DNA of 64,000 bases from Zobellia amurskyensis (GTDB lineage: Bacteria; Bacteroidota; Bacteroidia; Flavobacteriales; Flavobacteriaceae): NCBI RefSeq assembly GCF_009725985.1, contig NZ_RCNR01000001.1, forward strand, positions 1-64,000. The letters are read 5' to 3'. A program made the translations under genes and the position numbers. The notes below the pieces were generated by a model. The model saw only the letters and a list, made by a program, of their open reading frames with translations. It had not been told where the DNA came from and did not search any database. Positions 26,309 through 35,554 of this stretch are shown piece by piece (position 1 is the first letter of the stretch; each line of letters opens with the position of its first letter).

Positions 26309-26356
26309 AGAGTTTTTGATTATCTTTAAATTTAAATCTTTAAAAAGAATATAGTT

Positions 26357-27052
26357 ATGATGGGATATTATATTTTAATTGGAGCCATAGCTCTAGTTAG
26401 CTGGCTAGTGAGCAGAAAGCTTAAGAGTAAGTTTAAGTTTTATTCTAAGGTGCATTTAAGCAATGGCATGAGTGGTGCCGAGATTGCGGAAAAAATGTTG
26501 GCCGATCACGGTATTCGCGATGTAAAGGTGGTTTCTACGGCTGGGATGCTTACAGACCATTACAATCCAAAAAATAAAACCGTAAACTTAAGTGAAGGTG
26601 TTTATAACCAAAGAAACGCATCTGCAGCAGCAGTAGCGGCGCACGAATGTGGTCATGCCGTACAACATGCGCAAGCATATGAATGGTTGACTTTACGTTC
26701 AAAATTGGTGCCTGTAGTAAGTGTTACCTCCGGCATGTCTATGTGGGTCGTTTTTGGTGGTTTGATGTTGGGTGCTGCAGCTGGTGTAGGTTTTGGATAT
26801 TGGGTAGCGGTAGCCGGTCTAATTATGATGGGCATGGCAACCTTATTTAGTTTTATAACCTTACCTGTAGAATATGACGCTAGTAACCGTGCTTTGGCTT
26901 GGTTGAAAGCAAAGAACGTGGTAACACCACAAGAGTATAAAGGCTCAGAGGATGCGCTTAAATGGGCAGCACGTACTTATTTAGTAGCGGCAATTGGTTC
27001 ATTGGCTACTTTGGTCTATTGGGGAATGCAAGTATTGGGGGGAAGAGATTAG
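26357..27052 (+). CDS. Membrane-embedded zinc metallopeptidase (YugP family)
   Basis: A 231-residue protein with an N-terminal transmembrane helix, the zinc motif HECGH (H96-H100), and two or three closely packed C-terminal helices (about 118-170). LPVEYDASNRALAWL after the helices contains the conserved Glu/Asp segment that supplies the third ligand in this family. Substrates are unknown; membrane-protein quality control is a common guess. The first or second ATG could start it. A perfect palindromic terminator separates it from the convergent ferritin. Confidence 0.92.
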   Translation: MMGYYILIGAIALVSWLVSRKLKSKFKFYSKVHLSNGMSGAEIAEKMLADHGIRDVKVVSTAGMLTDHYNPKNKTVNLSEGVYNQRNASAAAVAAHECGHAVQHAQAYEWLTLRSKLVPVVSVTSGMSMWVVFGGLMLGAAAGVGFGYWVAVAGLIMMGMATLFSFITLPVEYDASNRALAWLKAKNVVTPQEYKGSEDALKWAARTYLVAAIGSLATLVYWGMQVLGGRD

Positions 27053-27086
27053 TTTTAGTGACAACCTCACAATCCTGTTGAAATAA

Positions 27087-27120
27087 AAAAAGGCTGTCTA
27101 AATATTTAGACAGCCTTTTT
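27087..27120. terminator. Perfectly palindromic bidirectional terminator
   Basis: A 34-base perfect palindrome with a 17-base arm from 27087 to 27103 (AAAAAGGCTGTCTAAAT) has A and T runs at both ends. It serves both the metallopeptidase (plus) and ferritin (minus) genes. Confidence 0.9.
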
Positions 27121-27143
27121 AATTTGAGTTAATCTAGTATTTT

Positions 27144-27656
27144 CTACTCCGCTTTAATGCGTTCGTCAATAAGTTTCAAGGCGATACCGTCTCTTCCCAT
27201 AATTTCAAAAAGGTCAAGTATATCTCGCATTGTTTTTTCTTCTTCTAATTGCTCGGTAATGAACCACTGTAAAAAGTTCTCTACGCCAAAATCACTATTC
27301 TTCTTGGCACCGGCAACTATTCTGTTGATAGATTTGGTAACTTCTATCTCTTGGCTCAATGCTGTCTCAAAAACTTCTTCCAAAGAAGTAAAATCATGAT
27401 TTATATTTCCAATTTCTGGAGATAGCGCGCTGCCGCCACAATCATTAACGAATTTGAAAATTTTCATCATGTGCTCTCTTTCCTCAGCGGCTTGTTGGTA
27501 CATAAAGCTTGCGCTTTGGTTGTAACCACGTTGGTCACACCAAGATGCCATGGCCAAATATGAAGCGGATGCTTTTCCTTCCATCTGTATTTGGGCGTTA
27601 AGCATATCCATGCTCTCTACCTTAATACTCATCTGTTGTCTTGCTATATCTTTCAT
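27144..27656 (-). CDS. ftnA: Ferritin
   Basis: A 170-residue four-helix-bundle iron-storage protein. Ferroxidase ligands are visible: Glu in MLNAQIQMEGKASASYLAMASW (helix A), EEREH (helix B) and the Gln/Glu group in FITEQLEEEKTMRDI (helix D). It would assemble into a 24-subunit cage that oxidises and stores Fe(II). The length is normal for bacterial non-haem ferritin. No Fur-type box was found by eye. It is monocistronic by position. Confidence 0.95.
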   Translation of the reverse strand: MKDIARQQMSIKVESMDMLNAQIQMEGKASASYLAMASWCDQRGYNQSASFMYQQAAEEREHMMKIFKFVNDCGGSALSPEIGNINHDFTSLEEVFETALSQEIEVTKSINRIVAGAKKNSDFGVENFLQWFITEQLEEEKTMRDILDLFEIMGRDGIALKLIDERIKAE

Positions 27657-27765
27657 TGTCTTTGTCTTTTTTCTTTACTTAACGTAAAGTTATTACAAAA
27701 GAGTGCGTATAACTAGGCCTTTAACCAATTTATAACTGGTTTTAGACTGATTAAAAATAGGAAAG

Positions 27766-28092
27766 TTAAACTCTTGGAGAAAGTGATGGCGTCTGGGCCG
27801 CAATATCAAGAAGGAAAAACGCACCTGTAAGTAACTCTTTGAGGTCTAGAACTTCAAGTGTGTTTAAAACAAAAAGGTGTTCTCTGTTGCACAAGGCCAA
27901 AATTTCAAGTCCGTGTGGGTTGATATCCTCATCAAAATGATTTTCAATGTTGATGCTCCATATCCTTTGGCGAAGGGCAAGAAGTTGGCAAAACGATAAA
28001 CGCACTACCTTCTGACCTAAGTCTATATAAAAACATCTTTCCTTATCGGATTGAAAAAATGTATAGTATTGTGTTGAATGAATGCGTTCCAT
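27766..28092 (-). CDS. Conserved hypothetical protein (DUF6686-like)
   Basis: About 108 residues from the ATG at 28092. The track of CAAAAATA at 28099-28106 reads TATTTTTG on this strand, a good -7 element, making the upstream TTG start unlikely and the transcript nearly leaderless. The protein has no signal peptide or membrane helix. Strands such as RCFYIDLGQKVVRLSFCQLLAL recall small DUF6686-type proteins of Bacteroidota, which I cannot confirm. It lies downstream of, and on the same strand as, the Lrp-type regulator. Confidence 0.65.
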   Translation of the reverse strand: MERIHSTQYYTFFQSDKERCFYIDLGQKVVRLSFCQLLALRQRIWSINIENHFDEDINPHGLEILALCNREHLFVLNTLEVLDLKELLTGAFFLLDIAAQTPSLSPRV

Positions 28093-28132
28093 TGGGGACA
28101 AAAATAATCCTTATTTAGATTTAATCCAAACA

Positions 28133-28603
28133 TTATATTTGAATTTGTCTATCTATTTGTTGAGCCAAGGAAATAAAGGTCTCGGTACGGGATACGCCTT
28201 CTATTTGTTGAATATCCTTGTTCAGCACGTGCATAAGGTGTTCATTGTCTCTACAGAGCACTTTTATAAGAATGGACCAGTTACCCGTTGTGTAGTGGCA
28301 CTCAAGAACTTCGGGAATTTTTTCCAATTGTTTTACAGCGGCTGGGTTGCTCATGGCCTTATCTAAATATATACCAATATAGGCCATGGTGTGGTACCCC
28401 ATTATTTTAGGGTTAATGATAAATTTAGAGCCGGCCAGTAAACCTGATGATTCTAGTTTTCTTAGGCGTTGGTGAATGGCAGCACCAGATATACCAATGT
28501 TTCGGGCAATTTCAAGAATAGGTTTTCTGGCATCTTCCATTAAGTACCTTAGAATTTTCTTGTCAATACCGTCAATTTTAACTTTATCGTTACCTAGTTT
28601 CAT
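28133..28603 (-). CDS. Lrp/AsnC family transcriptional regulator
   Basis: A 156-residue regulator. The N-terminal helix-turn-helix (about 10-60) reads GIDKKILRYLMEDARKPILE, continuing into IGISGAAIHQRLRKLESSGL. The C-terminal RAM domain (about 75-150) binds amino acids and mediates oligomerisation. It follows the saccharopine dehydrogenase-like gene on the same strand, 93 bases away; a role in lysine or another amino-acid response is plausible but not shown. Confidence 0.93.
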   Translation of the reverse strand: MKLGNDKVKIDGIDKKILRYLMEDARKPILEIARNIGISGAAIHQRLRKLESSGLLAGSKFIINPKIMGYHTMAYIGIYLDKAMSNPAAVKQLEKIPEVLECHYTTGNWSILIKVLCRDNEHLMHVLNKDIQQIEGVSRTETFISLAQQIDRQIQI

Positions 28604-28696
28604 GTGCTGAGTTATAAATTGATGGTAAAAGTAGCTATTATTGTTTGAATCTTGTAGTGTTGGAAAATGCCTTTTTTGATAAATGTGAAATCAACT

Positions 28697-30076
28697 TTAA
28701 TCACCATTGGACACGGAATCAGGGTTATACCCTAAATAGGGGACCTCATATTCCTTAAAATCGATACCGTAAGTTTTCAATTCTTTCAAGATGGGTTCAT
28801 AGACTTCCTTTTTAATAGGAATTTGAACCCCTGGAGTAGTAATCTTTTTATTTAAGATGGCTAGGGTTGCAATGGCAACGGGTAGACCAACGGTTTTGGC
28901 CATGGCAGTGTGGGTTCTATTTTCTCCAATAACTACCATATTGGCATCTATTTGGTGTTTTTGACCATCAAGCTCGTAACCAAACTTATGGTACATGACG
29001 ATCATGTCCTTATCGGAATCCTTTAGCGTCCAACTATCCTCAAGAATGTATTGTAGTGCTTGGGCAGGTGTCGCATTTTTTAGGGGTATGATTTTTTCGT
29101 TGTCAAAAAGGTTTAGCTCCAATACCTTTTCCCACATGCTGTCATCTTGGTCAATTTTCAGGTAGTGCCGTAATTTAAGTTCAACAGAATCTGTGGGGGA
29201 ATAAGGTAAAAACAAGTTTGTAAATTCTCGATAAGACATGTTTTCGGAATTCTCTATAATATAACTATCATCCGTCATGCCCAGTTGTACGAACATATTC
29301 CAAGCTTTGGAAAAACCAGTTCTGCGCATAGTGCCCCTATATAAAGTAAGTGCATCTTCTAGACCGTACGCTTCTCTATAATTTAAGGAATCTCTATTGG
29401 CGTAGCCCTCAAAACGGCCGTATCCCTCAATGTCAAAAAACTCCGTACGGCGAAACAATTTATGGTAGGGCACATACTTGTAGGTGCCTTCTTGAATGAA
29501 TTTGGCAGCACCACCTTGGCCCGCAAGTACCACGTTTCTAGGGTTCCAAGTAAATTTGTAGTTCCATAGATTAGTGTCGCTTTCTGGGGCGACCAGTCCC
29601 CCGCAAAATGATTCGAACAGTAAAATCTTTCCGCCCTGATCTCTGATTCTATCAATAATTTGCATGGCGCTCATATGGTCTATACCGGGATCTAGACCTA
29701 TCTCATTCATAAATACAAGACCTTTCTTCTTTACGGCATCATCAAGATTTATTAAGGTGTCACTCACATAGGAGGCAGTTACAAGATGCTTGTTTAGCGC
29801 AATACAGTCAACCGCAATCTTACTATGTAAAAATGCGGGAAGCATAGAGACCACGATGTCGCATTGCAAAATAGCATACTTTCTATCTTCTTCATTCTGT
29901 ATGTCAAGAGTAATAACGGTACAGTTTTTATGGCTGCGGATGGCTTCCGGTATCGTCTCAGGTTTGAGGTCGCCAATGGTAAGGTATAATTTTTCCTTTT
30001 CAGATTTTTCTAAGAAATAATCTAGAAGGTAGGACGTGGATTTTCCTGCTCCGATAACAAGTATATTTCGCGACAT
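28697..30076 (-). CDS. Saccharopine dehydrogenase-like reductase
   Basis: A 459-residue protein with an N-terminal Rossmann fold (NILVIGAGKSTSYLLDYFL) and a saccharopine dehydrogenase C-terminal domain, including NEIGLDPGIDHMSAM and FCGGLVAPESDTNLWNYKFTW split over the active site. Homologues interconvert lysine plus 2-oxoglutarate and saccharopine, or saccharopine and aminoadipate semialdehyde. The adjacent Lrp/AsnC regulator fits amino-acid metabolism. It is divergent from the DUF423 gene. Confidence 0.88.
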   Translation of the reverse strand: MSRNILVIGAGKSTSYLLDYFLEKSEKEKLYLTIGDLKPETIPEAIRSHKNCTVITLDIQNEEDRKYAILQCDIVVSMLPAFLHSKIAVDCIALNKHLVTASYVSDTLINLDDAVKKKGLVFMNEIGLDPGIDHMSAMQIIDRIRDQGGKILLFESFCGGLVAPESDTNLWNYKFTWNPRNVVLAGQGGAAKFIQEGTYKYVPYHKLFRRTEFFDIEGYGRFEGYANRDSLNYREAYGLEDALTLYRGTMRRTGFSKAWNMFVQLGMTDDSYIIENSENMSYREFTNLFLPYSPTDSVELKLRHYLKIDQDDSMWEKVLELNLFDNEKIIPLKNATPAQALQYILEDSWTLKDSDKDMIVMYHKFGYELDGQKHQIDANMVVIGENRTHTAMAKTVGLPVAIATLAILNKKITTPGVQIPIKKEVYEPILKELKTYGIDFKEYEVPYLGYNPDSVSNGD

Positions 30077-30157
30077 TTAGTTTTGTACTTTTAATATGTA
30101 TAACGGTTGACTAAGGTAGTGATTGTTATATTTATAAAAAAATACATCATATAAGTT

Positions 30158-30544
30158 ATGAACAAAACAATATGTCTCACTGGAATTGCATTAGGGGCAA
30201 CAGCGGTTATTTTAGGTGCTTTTGGCGCCCACGGTCTTGCAAAGTTATTAGATGTGGATGCTATTCAAACTTTTGAGACTGGGGTAAAATACCAAATGTA
30301 CCATGCATTGCTTTTACTTGTCTTAGGTAGTATGAAACAATTGCCTGAAGCTAGTAAAAAAATGATTTTTTATTTTGTGTTGATAGGCATATGTTGCTTT
30401 TCTTTTTCCATTTATTTATTAGCAACGAATAGTTTAACCGATTTTGATTTTAGGACTATAGGTCTAGTAACGCCACTTGGTGGAACCTTGCTTATTATAG
30501 GGTGGAGTATATTCGGCTATCGAGTTTATAAACATTTTGACTAA
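30158..30544 (+). CDS. DUF423 membrane protein
   Basis: A 128-residue protein with four hydrophobic helices. The DUF423 signature GAFGAHGLAKLL lies near residue 20, and FETGVKYQMYHALLLL follows. LGLVTPLGG-like glycine loops (here IGLVTPLGGTLLIIGW) precede the last helix. Function is unknown. It stands alone between divergent and downstream promoters. Confidence 0.9.
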   Translation: MNKTICLTGIALGATAVILGAFGAHGLAKLLDVDAIQTFETGVKYQMYHALLLLVLGSMKQLPEASKKMIFYFVLIGICCFSFSIYLLATNSLTDFDFRTIGLVTPLGGTLLIIGWSIFGYRVYKHFD

Positions 30545-30583
30545 TAAATTCTCATTTTTAGATGCATAAAGTTATTATTTTGA

Positions 30584-30591
30584 TAATTTTG
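30584..30591 (+). promoter_or_regulatory. pckA promoter -7 element
   Basis: TAATTTTG matches TAnnTTTG, 38 bases upstream of the pckA ATG. The -33 element is not clear. Confidence 0.45.
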
Positions 30592-30629
30592 CTATCTAAA
30601 ACAAACTCTGAATTAACAATTCTTTAAAA

Positions 30630-32228
30630 ATGGGAAAATCTATTTCTTTAAAATCGTACGGTATCACGCACGATAATCTGCATTATCAGCTATCACCTTC
30701 AGAACTAGAAGCCATTACGCTAGAACGGAAAATGGGCAAAAAGGCATCGTCTGGTGCATTGGCAGTAAACACCGGAGAATTTACGGGAAGGTCTCCTAAA
30801 GATCGGTTTATTGTTAAGGACGCCGTAACCGAAGAGAAGGTTTGGTGGGGCGATATCAACATTCCGTTTGAGCCCGCTAAGTTTGACGCGCTTTATGATA
30901 AGGTTATTGCTTATCTAAATGAAAAAGAATTGTTTGTACGTGACTGTTATGCATGTGCAGACCACAATTACAGGATGGATATAAGGGTTATTAATGAATA
31001 TCCTTGGTCCAATCAATTTGCATACAATATGTTCATCCGGCCAACAGAGGAAGAGCTAAAGAATTTTGATGCTGAATGGACTGTAATCAATGCTCCAGGT
31101 TTTATGGCAGATGCCGAAATTGACGGTACGCGGCAGCATAATTTTGCCATTCTGAACTTTACTAAAAAAATTGCTTTAATAGGTGGAACCGGTTATACAG
31201 GCGAAATCAAAAAAGGAATTTTCTCGGCATTGAACTTTATACTTCCGGTAGAAAAGAACACCATGCCCATGCACTGTTCAGCCAATGTTGGTAAGGACGG
31301 GGATACAGCTATTTTCTTTGGCCTTTCGGGTACAGGTAAAACTACCTTGTCTACTGATTCTTCCCGAAAACTGATTGGGGATGATGAACATGGTTGGAAC
31401 AATGAAAATGCTGTTTTTAATTTTGAAGGGGGCTGTTATGCAAAGGTCATCAACCTATCTCAAGAGAATGAGCCTGAAATCTTTGGCGCTATCAAGAAAG
31501 GGGCGATTTTGGAAAATGTTATTATGGACGATGCCGGGAATGTAGATTTTGCCGATACTTCCATCACACAGAATACAAGGGTAAGTTACCCTATTTATCA
31601 CATTGACAACGTTCAAAGGCCATCCATAGGAAAAAATCCAAAAAATATTTTCTTTTTAACTGCAGATGCTTTTGGGGTGCTTCCTCCAATTTCCAAACTA
31701 ACACCTAGTCAAGCAGCTTATCACTTCATTTCTGGTTATACGGCTAAAGTGGCCGGTACGGAAGCGGGAGTTGTGGAGCCCATTCCTTCTTTTTCTGCCT
31801 GTTTTGGTGCTCCGTTTATGCCATTGCACCCAGCCAAGTATGCTGAAATGTTGAGTAAGAAAATGAAAGATGCAGGTGTAAACGTATGGTTGGTCAACAC
31901 GGGGTGGACAGGTGGTCCATATGGCGTTGGAACACGAATGAAGTTAAAATATACCCGAGCCATGATAAATGCCGTGCTCAATGGCGATTTAGGCTTGTAT
32001 AATTATGATGATTACCATATTCACTCCGTTTTTGGAGTAGCACAACCAAGGGAGTGCCCAGGTGTGCCTACCAGTGTTCTGAGTCCGAGAACCACTTGGA
32101 ATGATGATAAGGCCTATTACACCACAGCTTTTAAGTTGACGAATGCTTTTAGAGAAAATTTCAAGAAATTTGAGAGTTTTGCGAGCGAAGAAATCCGACG
32201 TGGAGGCCCGCAACGTTACGCTTTTTAG
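30630..32228 (+). CDS. pckA: Phosphoenolpyruvate carboxykinase (ATP)
   Basis: A 532-residue enzyme converting oxaloacetate and ATP to phosphoenolpyruvate, CO2 and ADP, the entry to gluconeogenesis. The P-loop is GLSGTGKTTLS near residue 232, followed by the metal-binding LIGDDEHGW and FEGGCYAK. TGEFTGRSPKDRF near the N terminus binds oxaloacetate. Full length for the ATP-dependent family. It is monocistronic, with its own promoter and a strong terminator. Confidence 0.97.
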   Translation: MGKSISLKSYGITHDNLHYQLSPSELEAITLERKMGKKASSGALAVNTGEFTGRSPKDRFIVKDAVTEEKVWWGDINIPFEPAKFDALYDKVIAYLNEKELFVRDCYACADHNYRMDIRVINEYPWSNQFAYNMFIRPTEEELKNFDAEWTVINAPGFMADAEIDGTRQHNFAILNFTKKIALIGGTGYTGEIKKGIFSALNFILPVEKNTMPMHCSANVGKDGDTAIFFGLSGTGKTTLSTDSSRKLIGDDEHGWNNENAVFNFEGGCYAKVINLSQENEPEIFGAIKKGAILENVIMDDAGNVDFADTSITQNTRVSYPIYHIDNVQRPSIGKNPKNIFFLTADAFGVLPPISKLTPSQAAYHFISGYTAKVAGTEAGVVEPIPSFSACFGAPFMPLHPAKYAEMLSKKMKDAGVNVWLVNTGWTGGPYGVGTRMKLKYTRAMINAVLNGDLGLYNYDDYHIHSVFGVAQPRECPGVPTSVLSPRTTWNDDKAYYTTAFKLTNAFRENFKKFESFASEEIRRGGPQRYAF

Positions 32229-32253
32229 ATTTTTCTAAATACATGCAGTAAAT

Positions 32254-32293
32254 AAAAAACCCTTTGCTCAAATTCATGAACAAAGGGTTTTTT
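32254..32293. terminator. Bidirectional terminator between pckA and hemD
   Basis: AAAAAACCCTTTG (32254-32266) pairs with CAAAGGGTTTTTT (32281-32293) around a 14-base loop. It can act on both converging transcripts. Confidence 0.9.
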
Positions 32294-32314
32294 TATGTTT
32301 AGGTAAAAAAAGTT

Positions 32315-33061
32315 TTACTTCTTATTTACCGTAGTAATATATTTCTGAAGTGCCATGGTCATAGACGGAGTTTCAGGCGTTGGCGCCTTAATATCTATAC
32401 GTAGTCCCGCATCTGTAGCGGCATCTACGGTTGAGTTACCAAATACGGCAATTCTTGTTTCCTTCTGCTCAAAATCAGGGAAGTTTTGCAATAAAGATTC
32501 AATACCTGATGGGCTAAAGAATACCAAGATGTCATAATACACATCTCTTAGGTCAGAAAGGTCGCTAATTACAGTTTTGTAAAAAATAGCTCTTTTCCAT
32601 TCAATATCTAAACCGTCTAATATTTCAGGTACTTCTGGTTTAAGTGCATCCGAAGATGGTAATAAGAATTTTTCACCTTTGTACTTTTTGAACAAAGGAA
32701 CCAATTCCGAAAAATTACGTTTACCAACATAAATTTTACGTTTACGGTAAACTACATATTTCTGTAAGTAGTAAGCTACAGCCTCTGACTGGCAGAAGTA
32801 TTTCATCGAATCAGGCACCTTAAATCTCATTTCTTCAGCAATTCTGAAAAAATGATCAACGGCGTTTCGGCTAGTTAAGATGATTGCCGTATAGTTTTTG
32901 AGGTCTATCTTTTGTTGGCGTACATCCTTAGCGTCTACACCTTCCACGTGAATGAAAGGTCTGAAGTCAACTTTGACTTTTTCCTTATCTATCAGTTTCG
33001 AATACGGTGAGTTCTCCATCTTCGGTTCTGGTTGCGAGACCAAAATCGTCTTTACTTTCAT
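32315..33061 (-). CDS. hemD: Uroporphyrinogen-III synthase
   Basis: A 248-residue enzyme that cyclises hydroxymethylbilane in the haem/sirohaem pathway. Sequence conservation is low in this family, but the fold pattern is seen: ILVSQPEP at the N terminus, AIILTSRNAVDHFF at about residue 60, LLPSSDALKPEVPEIL near 140 and ILVFFSPSGIESLL near 180, with FGNSTVDAATDAGL later. It follows the DUF4271 and GT39-type genes by 6 bases, in the order common in Flavobacteriia. Confidence 0.9.
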   Translation of the reverse strand: MKVKTILVSQPEPKMENSPYSKLIDKEKVKVDFRPFIHVEGVDAKDVRQQKIDLKNYTAIILTSRNAVDHFFRIAEEMRFKVPDSMKYFCQSEAVAYYLQKYVVYRKRKIYVGKRNFSELVPLFKKYKGEKFLLPSSDALKPEVPEILDGLDIEWKRAIFYKTVISDLSDLRDVYYDILVFFSPSGIESLLQNFPDFEQKETRIAVFGNSTVDAATDAGLRIDIKAPTPETPSMTMALQKYITTVNKK

Positions 33062-33067
33062 ATAAAC

Positions 33068-33724
33068 CTATTGTTTAAGATAACTGCCAATGATTACAAA
33101 CGGGGAAATTTCGAGAGCGCAAAGGTACAAAATAAAATAGAAAAAGTAGGAGGTGATGAATTTTTGGTGATTCCTTAACACTGTTACCCACCCAATTACA
33201 TTTATTAAAAGGGCTAATAGAATTGCAATATATACGACAACTTCCGAGCCCTGCGCAACGTAGGCCAATATTACGTTAGCTAAAAACAGGATAATACCGC
33301 TATAATTTAGGTACGATAATTTTTTAAAAATTAGTTCGCTAATGGTCTTTCCTGACCCAAAAATGAACCCGTTACCTAGTTGTAGGATTATTTTTACGAG
33401 GATAAAACCCAAAATGGAGGCTAAAATTATAGGGTACATGAATGGGTAGGCATCATTTGTGTCACCTTTTAATATCTGCCTGGCTATGAAAACGAACAAT
33501 GAAAAATTGATGACCTGAAAAATGGTAAAAAATATGTGGAACCAGTTCATTAACTTCTCTTTCTTGTTGTACATGAAAATGTACTTGTTATTAAAGGGAA
33601 GTATGATGAAATTTAAAAAACGACTATAGAAAAGACTTTTAGCCAGTACCAAGAAAACAACACTGCTAATGAGTATGATGGTAATCCAGTCGGCAGTGCC
33701 GGCAGTTCGTAGTATAGGGTCCAT
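33068..33724 (-). CDS. DUF4271 membrane protein
   Basis: A 218-residue integral membrane protein with about five or six helices, for example IILISSVVFLVLAKSLFY and VILAYVAQGSEVVVYIAILLAL split between two. It fits the DUF4271 family, usually found beside hemD in Bacteroidota. The ATG overlaps the stop of the upstream glycosyltransferase in TAATG, so translation is coupled. Function is unknown. Confidence 0.88.
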   Translation of the reverse strand: MDPILRTAGTADWITIILISSVVFLVLAKSLFYSRFLNFIILPFNNKYIFMYNKKEKLMNWFHIFFTIFQVINFSLFVFIARQILKGDTNDAYPFMYPIILASILGFILVKIILQLGNGFIFGSGKTISELIFKKLSYLNYSGIILFLANVILAYVAQGSEVVVYIAILLALLINVIGWVTVLRNHQKFITSYFFYFILYLCALEISPFVIIGSYLKQ

Positions 33725-35391
33725 TACTTTACTTTTGTGTTTGTTCCGTTTATCCCGTAATTGAGTCCGTTTTCCATAATACCTATTCTAATGTACTTTG
33801 GGTCTTTTAGTTCTTTCGGTTTGGGGAATTTAAAGGTATAGGTAAGCGTGTCCTTAGCACTTATGCTTGTGACATTGGTGTCTTCCAATTTTGGTTTTAT
33901 GGGAAGCCTGTCCCTCACAATTTTAAAATCCGTCATGTACGCTACGTTGAAGCGTAACTTGTTCAAGTCTATATCAAAATCATACGGATTGTATAATTTA
34001 AAAGTTTGCTCTTGGCCAGCTTTGAAATCTATGGGCTCCTCCATTAAAGTCTTAAGTTTTCTAAAAGACTCAAAGTTATCTATGTATTTCCCGTACATTT
34101 TACTGCTATCTTCTTTGGTAAAAGTAACATCGGCATCAGAGCTGCGACCGGATAAATATAAAATCTTTTGATGCTGTACTTTGGATTCGGAATCATCAAT
34201 TGAATATTGATTGCGCCTATAGCTTTCATTATTGAGCGAATATGTATTGTTTCCAGAATAAAAAGCGAACATAGGTGCGTTTCTATATGAATTCTCAAAG
34301 ACCAAGGGCATGTCGCCCACTTCGGTAATTACATCTTCAACAAGTCCTATGTTACCGTGGGTCTCATAGTAAATGGGGGACATGGGTTCGTAAACTAGCC
34401 CAATTCTTAAATAGAGAATTATAGCAATATTCACTAGACCCAATCTGTAAATCCACTTTTTTACAATCTCGTTTTCCATCATAAATCGGAAAACGATTAT
34501 AATCAATGGAATAGAAATAACAATAATCCATTGTGTTTGTATTCTACGGTTAAAGCTGGATATAAAGAAGAATATAAGTACACCATAGACCAAGAATAAT
34601 AATGCTCTAATGAATTTATCGTTTGCTTTGGTTTTGAAAAGAGCCCAATACACCCACGGAAATGTTAAGCCAAACAAGGCTACTAAGTTTACAAAATAAC
34701 CAAGGGTATATTTTTTAAAGTTGTAGGGGTCGTTGGGACGGTCAAAAAGATGGTAATTTATGGTGACAAATTCATTTTGAGACAACCATATAAAATGTGG
34801 AATGTAGCAAACTAATGCAACAAAAACAGAGAGCCATGCATATTTGTTAAAGACTAATTTTAGATTGGATAGTAGTATAAATATAATAACAAGGGCAGCA
34901 TGATACTTACTGTACATAAGGCCTGCCATGGTAATACCCATAATTATGCCCCAAAATAGGTTGGGTTTCTCTATGAATCTTTTGTAGACATAGAGCAAAA
35001 GTGCCGTGAAAAATAGTAACGGTGTATCCGGAAGGGTGAAAAAACCATAGGCATTTAGAAGTGTCATGGAATAGGCAAGTACAAAAAAGTGTATTACGTA
35101 GTCCTTTTTTTTAGGATTGTCTATGGTGCTCCAAAGAATAAAAAGCGTAGCGGTAGAGAGAACGCAGCTCATGAAGCGAACCCCCAGTTCACCATCAAAA
35201 AAGAAGCTACTGATTTTAATGAGCAAGGCTACCAAAGGTGGGTGGTCAAAATAACCCCAAGACATCTTTTCTGCAAAATGCCAATAATAAGCCTCATCAA
35301 AGATAAGCGGAGTGAAATAGGATTGAAGCAGGTTTATTAAAAAACCAATACCTAGTATAACAATAAAAATTTGGGGTAGTTTAGACTTCAT
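33724..35391 (-). CDS. ArnT/PMT-like glycosyltransferase family 39 protein
   Basis: A 555-residue protein with around eleven transmembrane helices in the first 370 residues and a soluble C-terminal domain. DEAYYWHFAEKMSWGY, followed by FDHPPLVAL, is the GT-C signature of polyprenyl-phosphate-sugar dependent transferases, with acidic residues near the periplasmic face. It would use a lipid-linked sugar to modify lipid A, glycans or proteins. The divergent gene encodes a dolichyl-phosphate-mannose-synthase-like enzyme that makes such donors, so the two may act in one pathway. Confidence 0.9.
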   Translation of the reverse strand: MKSKLPQIFIVILGIGFLINLLQSYFTPLIFDEAYYWHFAEKMSWGYFDHPPLVALLIKISSFFFDGELGVRFMSCVLSTATLFILWSTIDNPKKKDYVIHFFVLAYSMTLLNAYGFFTLPDTPLLFFTALLLYVYKRFIEKPNLFWGIIMGITMAGLMYSKYHAALVIIFILLSNLKLVFNKYAWLSVFVALVCYIPHFIWLSQNEFVTINYHLFDRPNDPYNFKKYTLGYFVNLVALFGLTFPWVYWALFKTKANDKFIRALLFLVYGVLIFFFISSFNRRIQTQWIIVISIPLIIIVFRFMMENEIVKKWIYRLGLVNIAIILYLRIGLVYEPMSPIYYETHGNIGLVEDVITEVGDMPLVFENSYRNAPMFAFYSGNNTYSLNNESYRRNQYSIDDSESKVQHQKILYLSGRSSDADVTFTKEDSSKMYGKYIDNFESFRKLKTLMEEPIDFKAGQEQTFKLYNPYDFDIDLNKLRFNVAYMTDFKIVRDRLPIKPKLEDTNVTSISAKDTLTYTFKFPKPKELKDPKYIRIGIMENGLNYGINGTNTKVK

Positions 35392-35527
35392 TCTTTGGTC
35401 GGTATCTCAAATTAAGGCTCGGCCTATCATGTTTAACAACGTTCAAAATTACAAATTCTGATAGATAGCTAACCTTTAAAAATATCACAATTCCATAGTT
35501 GGCATTTTTCGGTGACTTTTAAAATGC

Positions 35528-35535
35528 TATTTTTG
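35528..35535 (+). promoter_or_regulatory. Promoter -7 element of the glycosyltransferase-pyrC operon
   Basis: TATTTTTG fits TAnnTTTG, 19 bases before the GTG start at 35555. Confidence 0.45.
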
Positions 35536-35554
35536 TCAAAATTCAAGCAAATAC

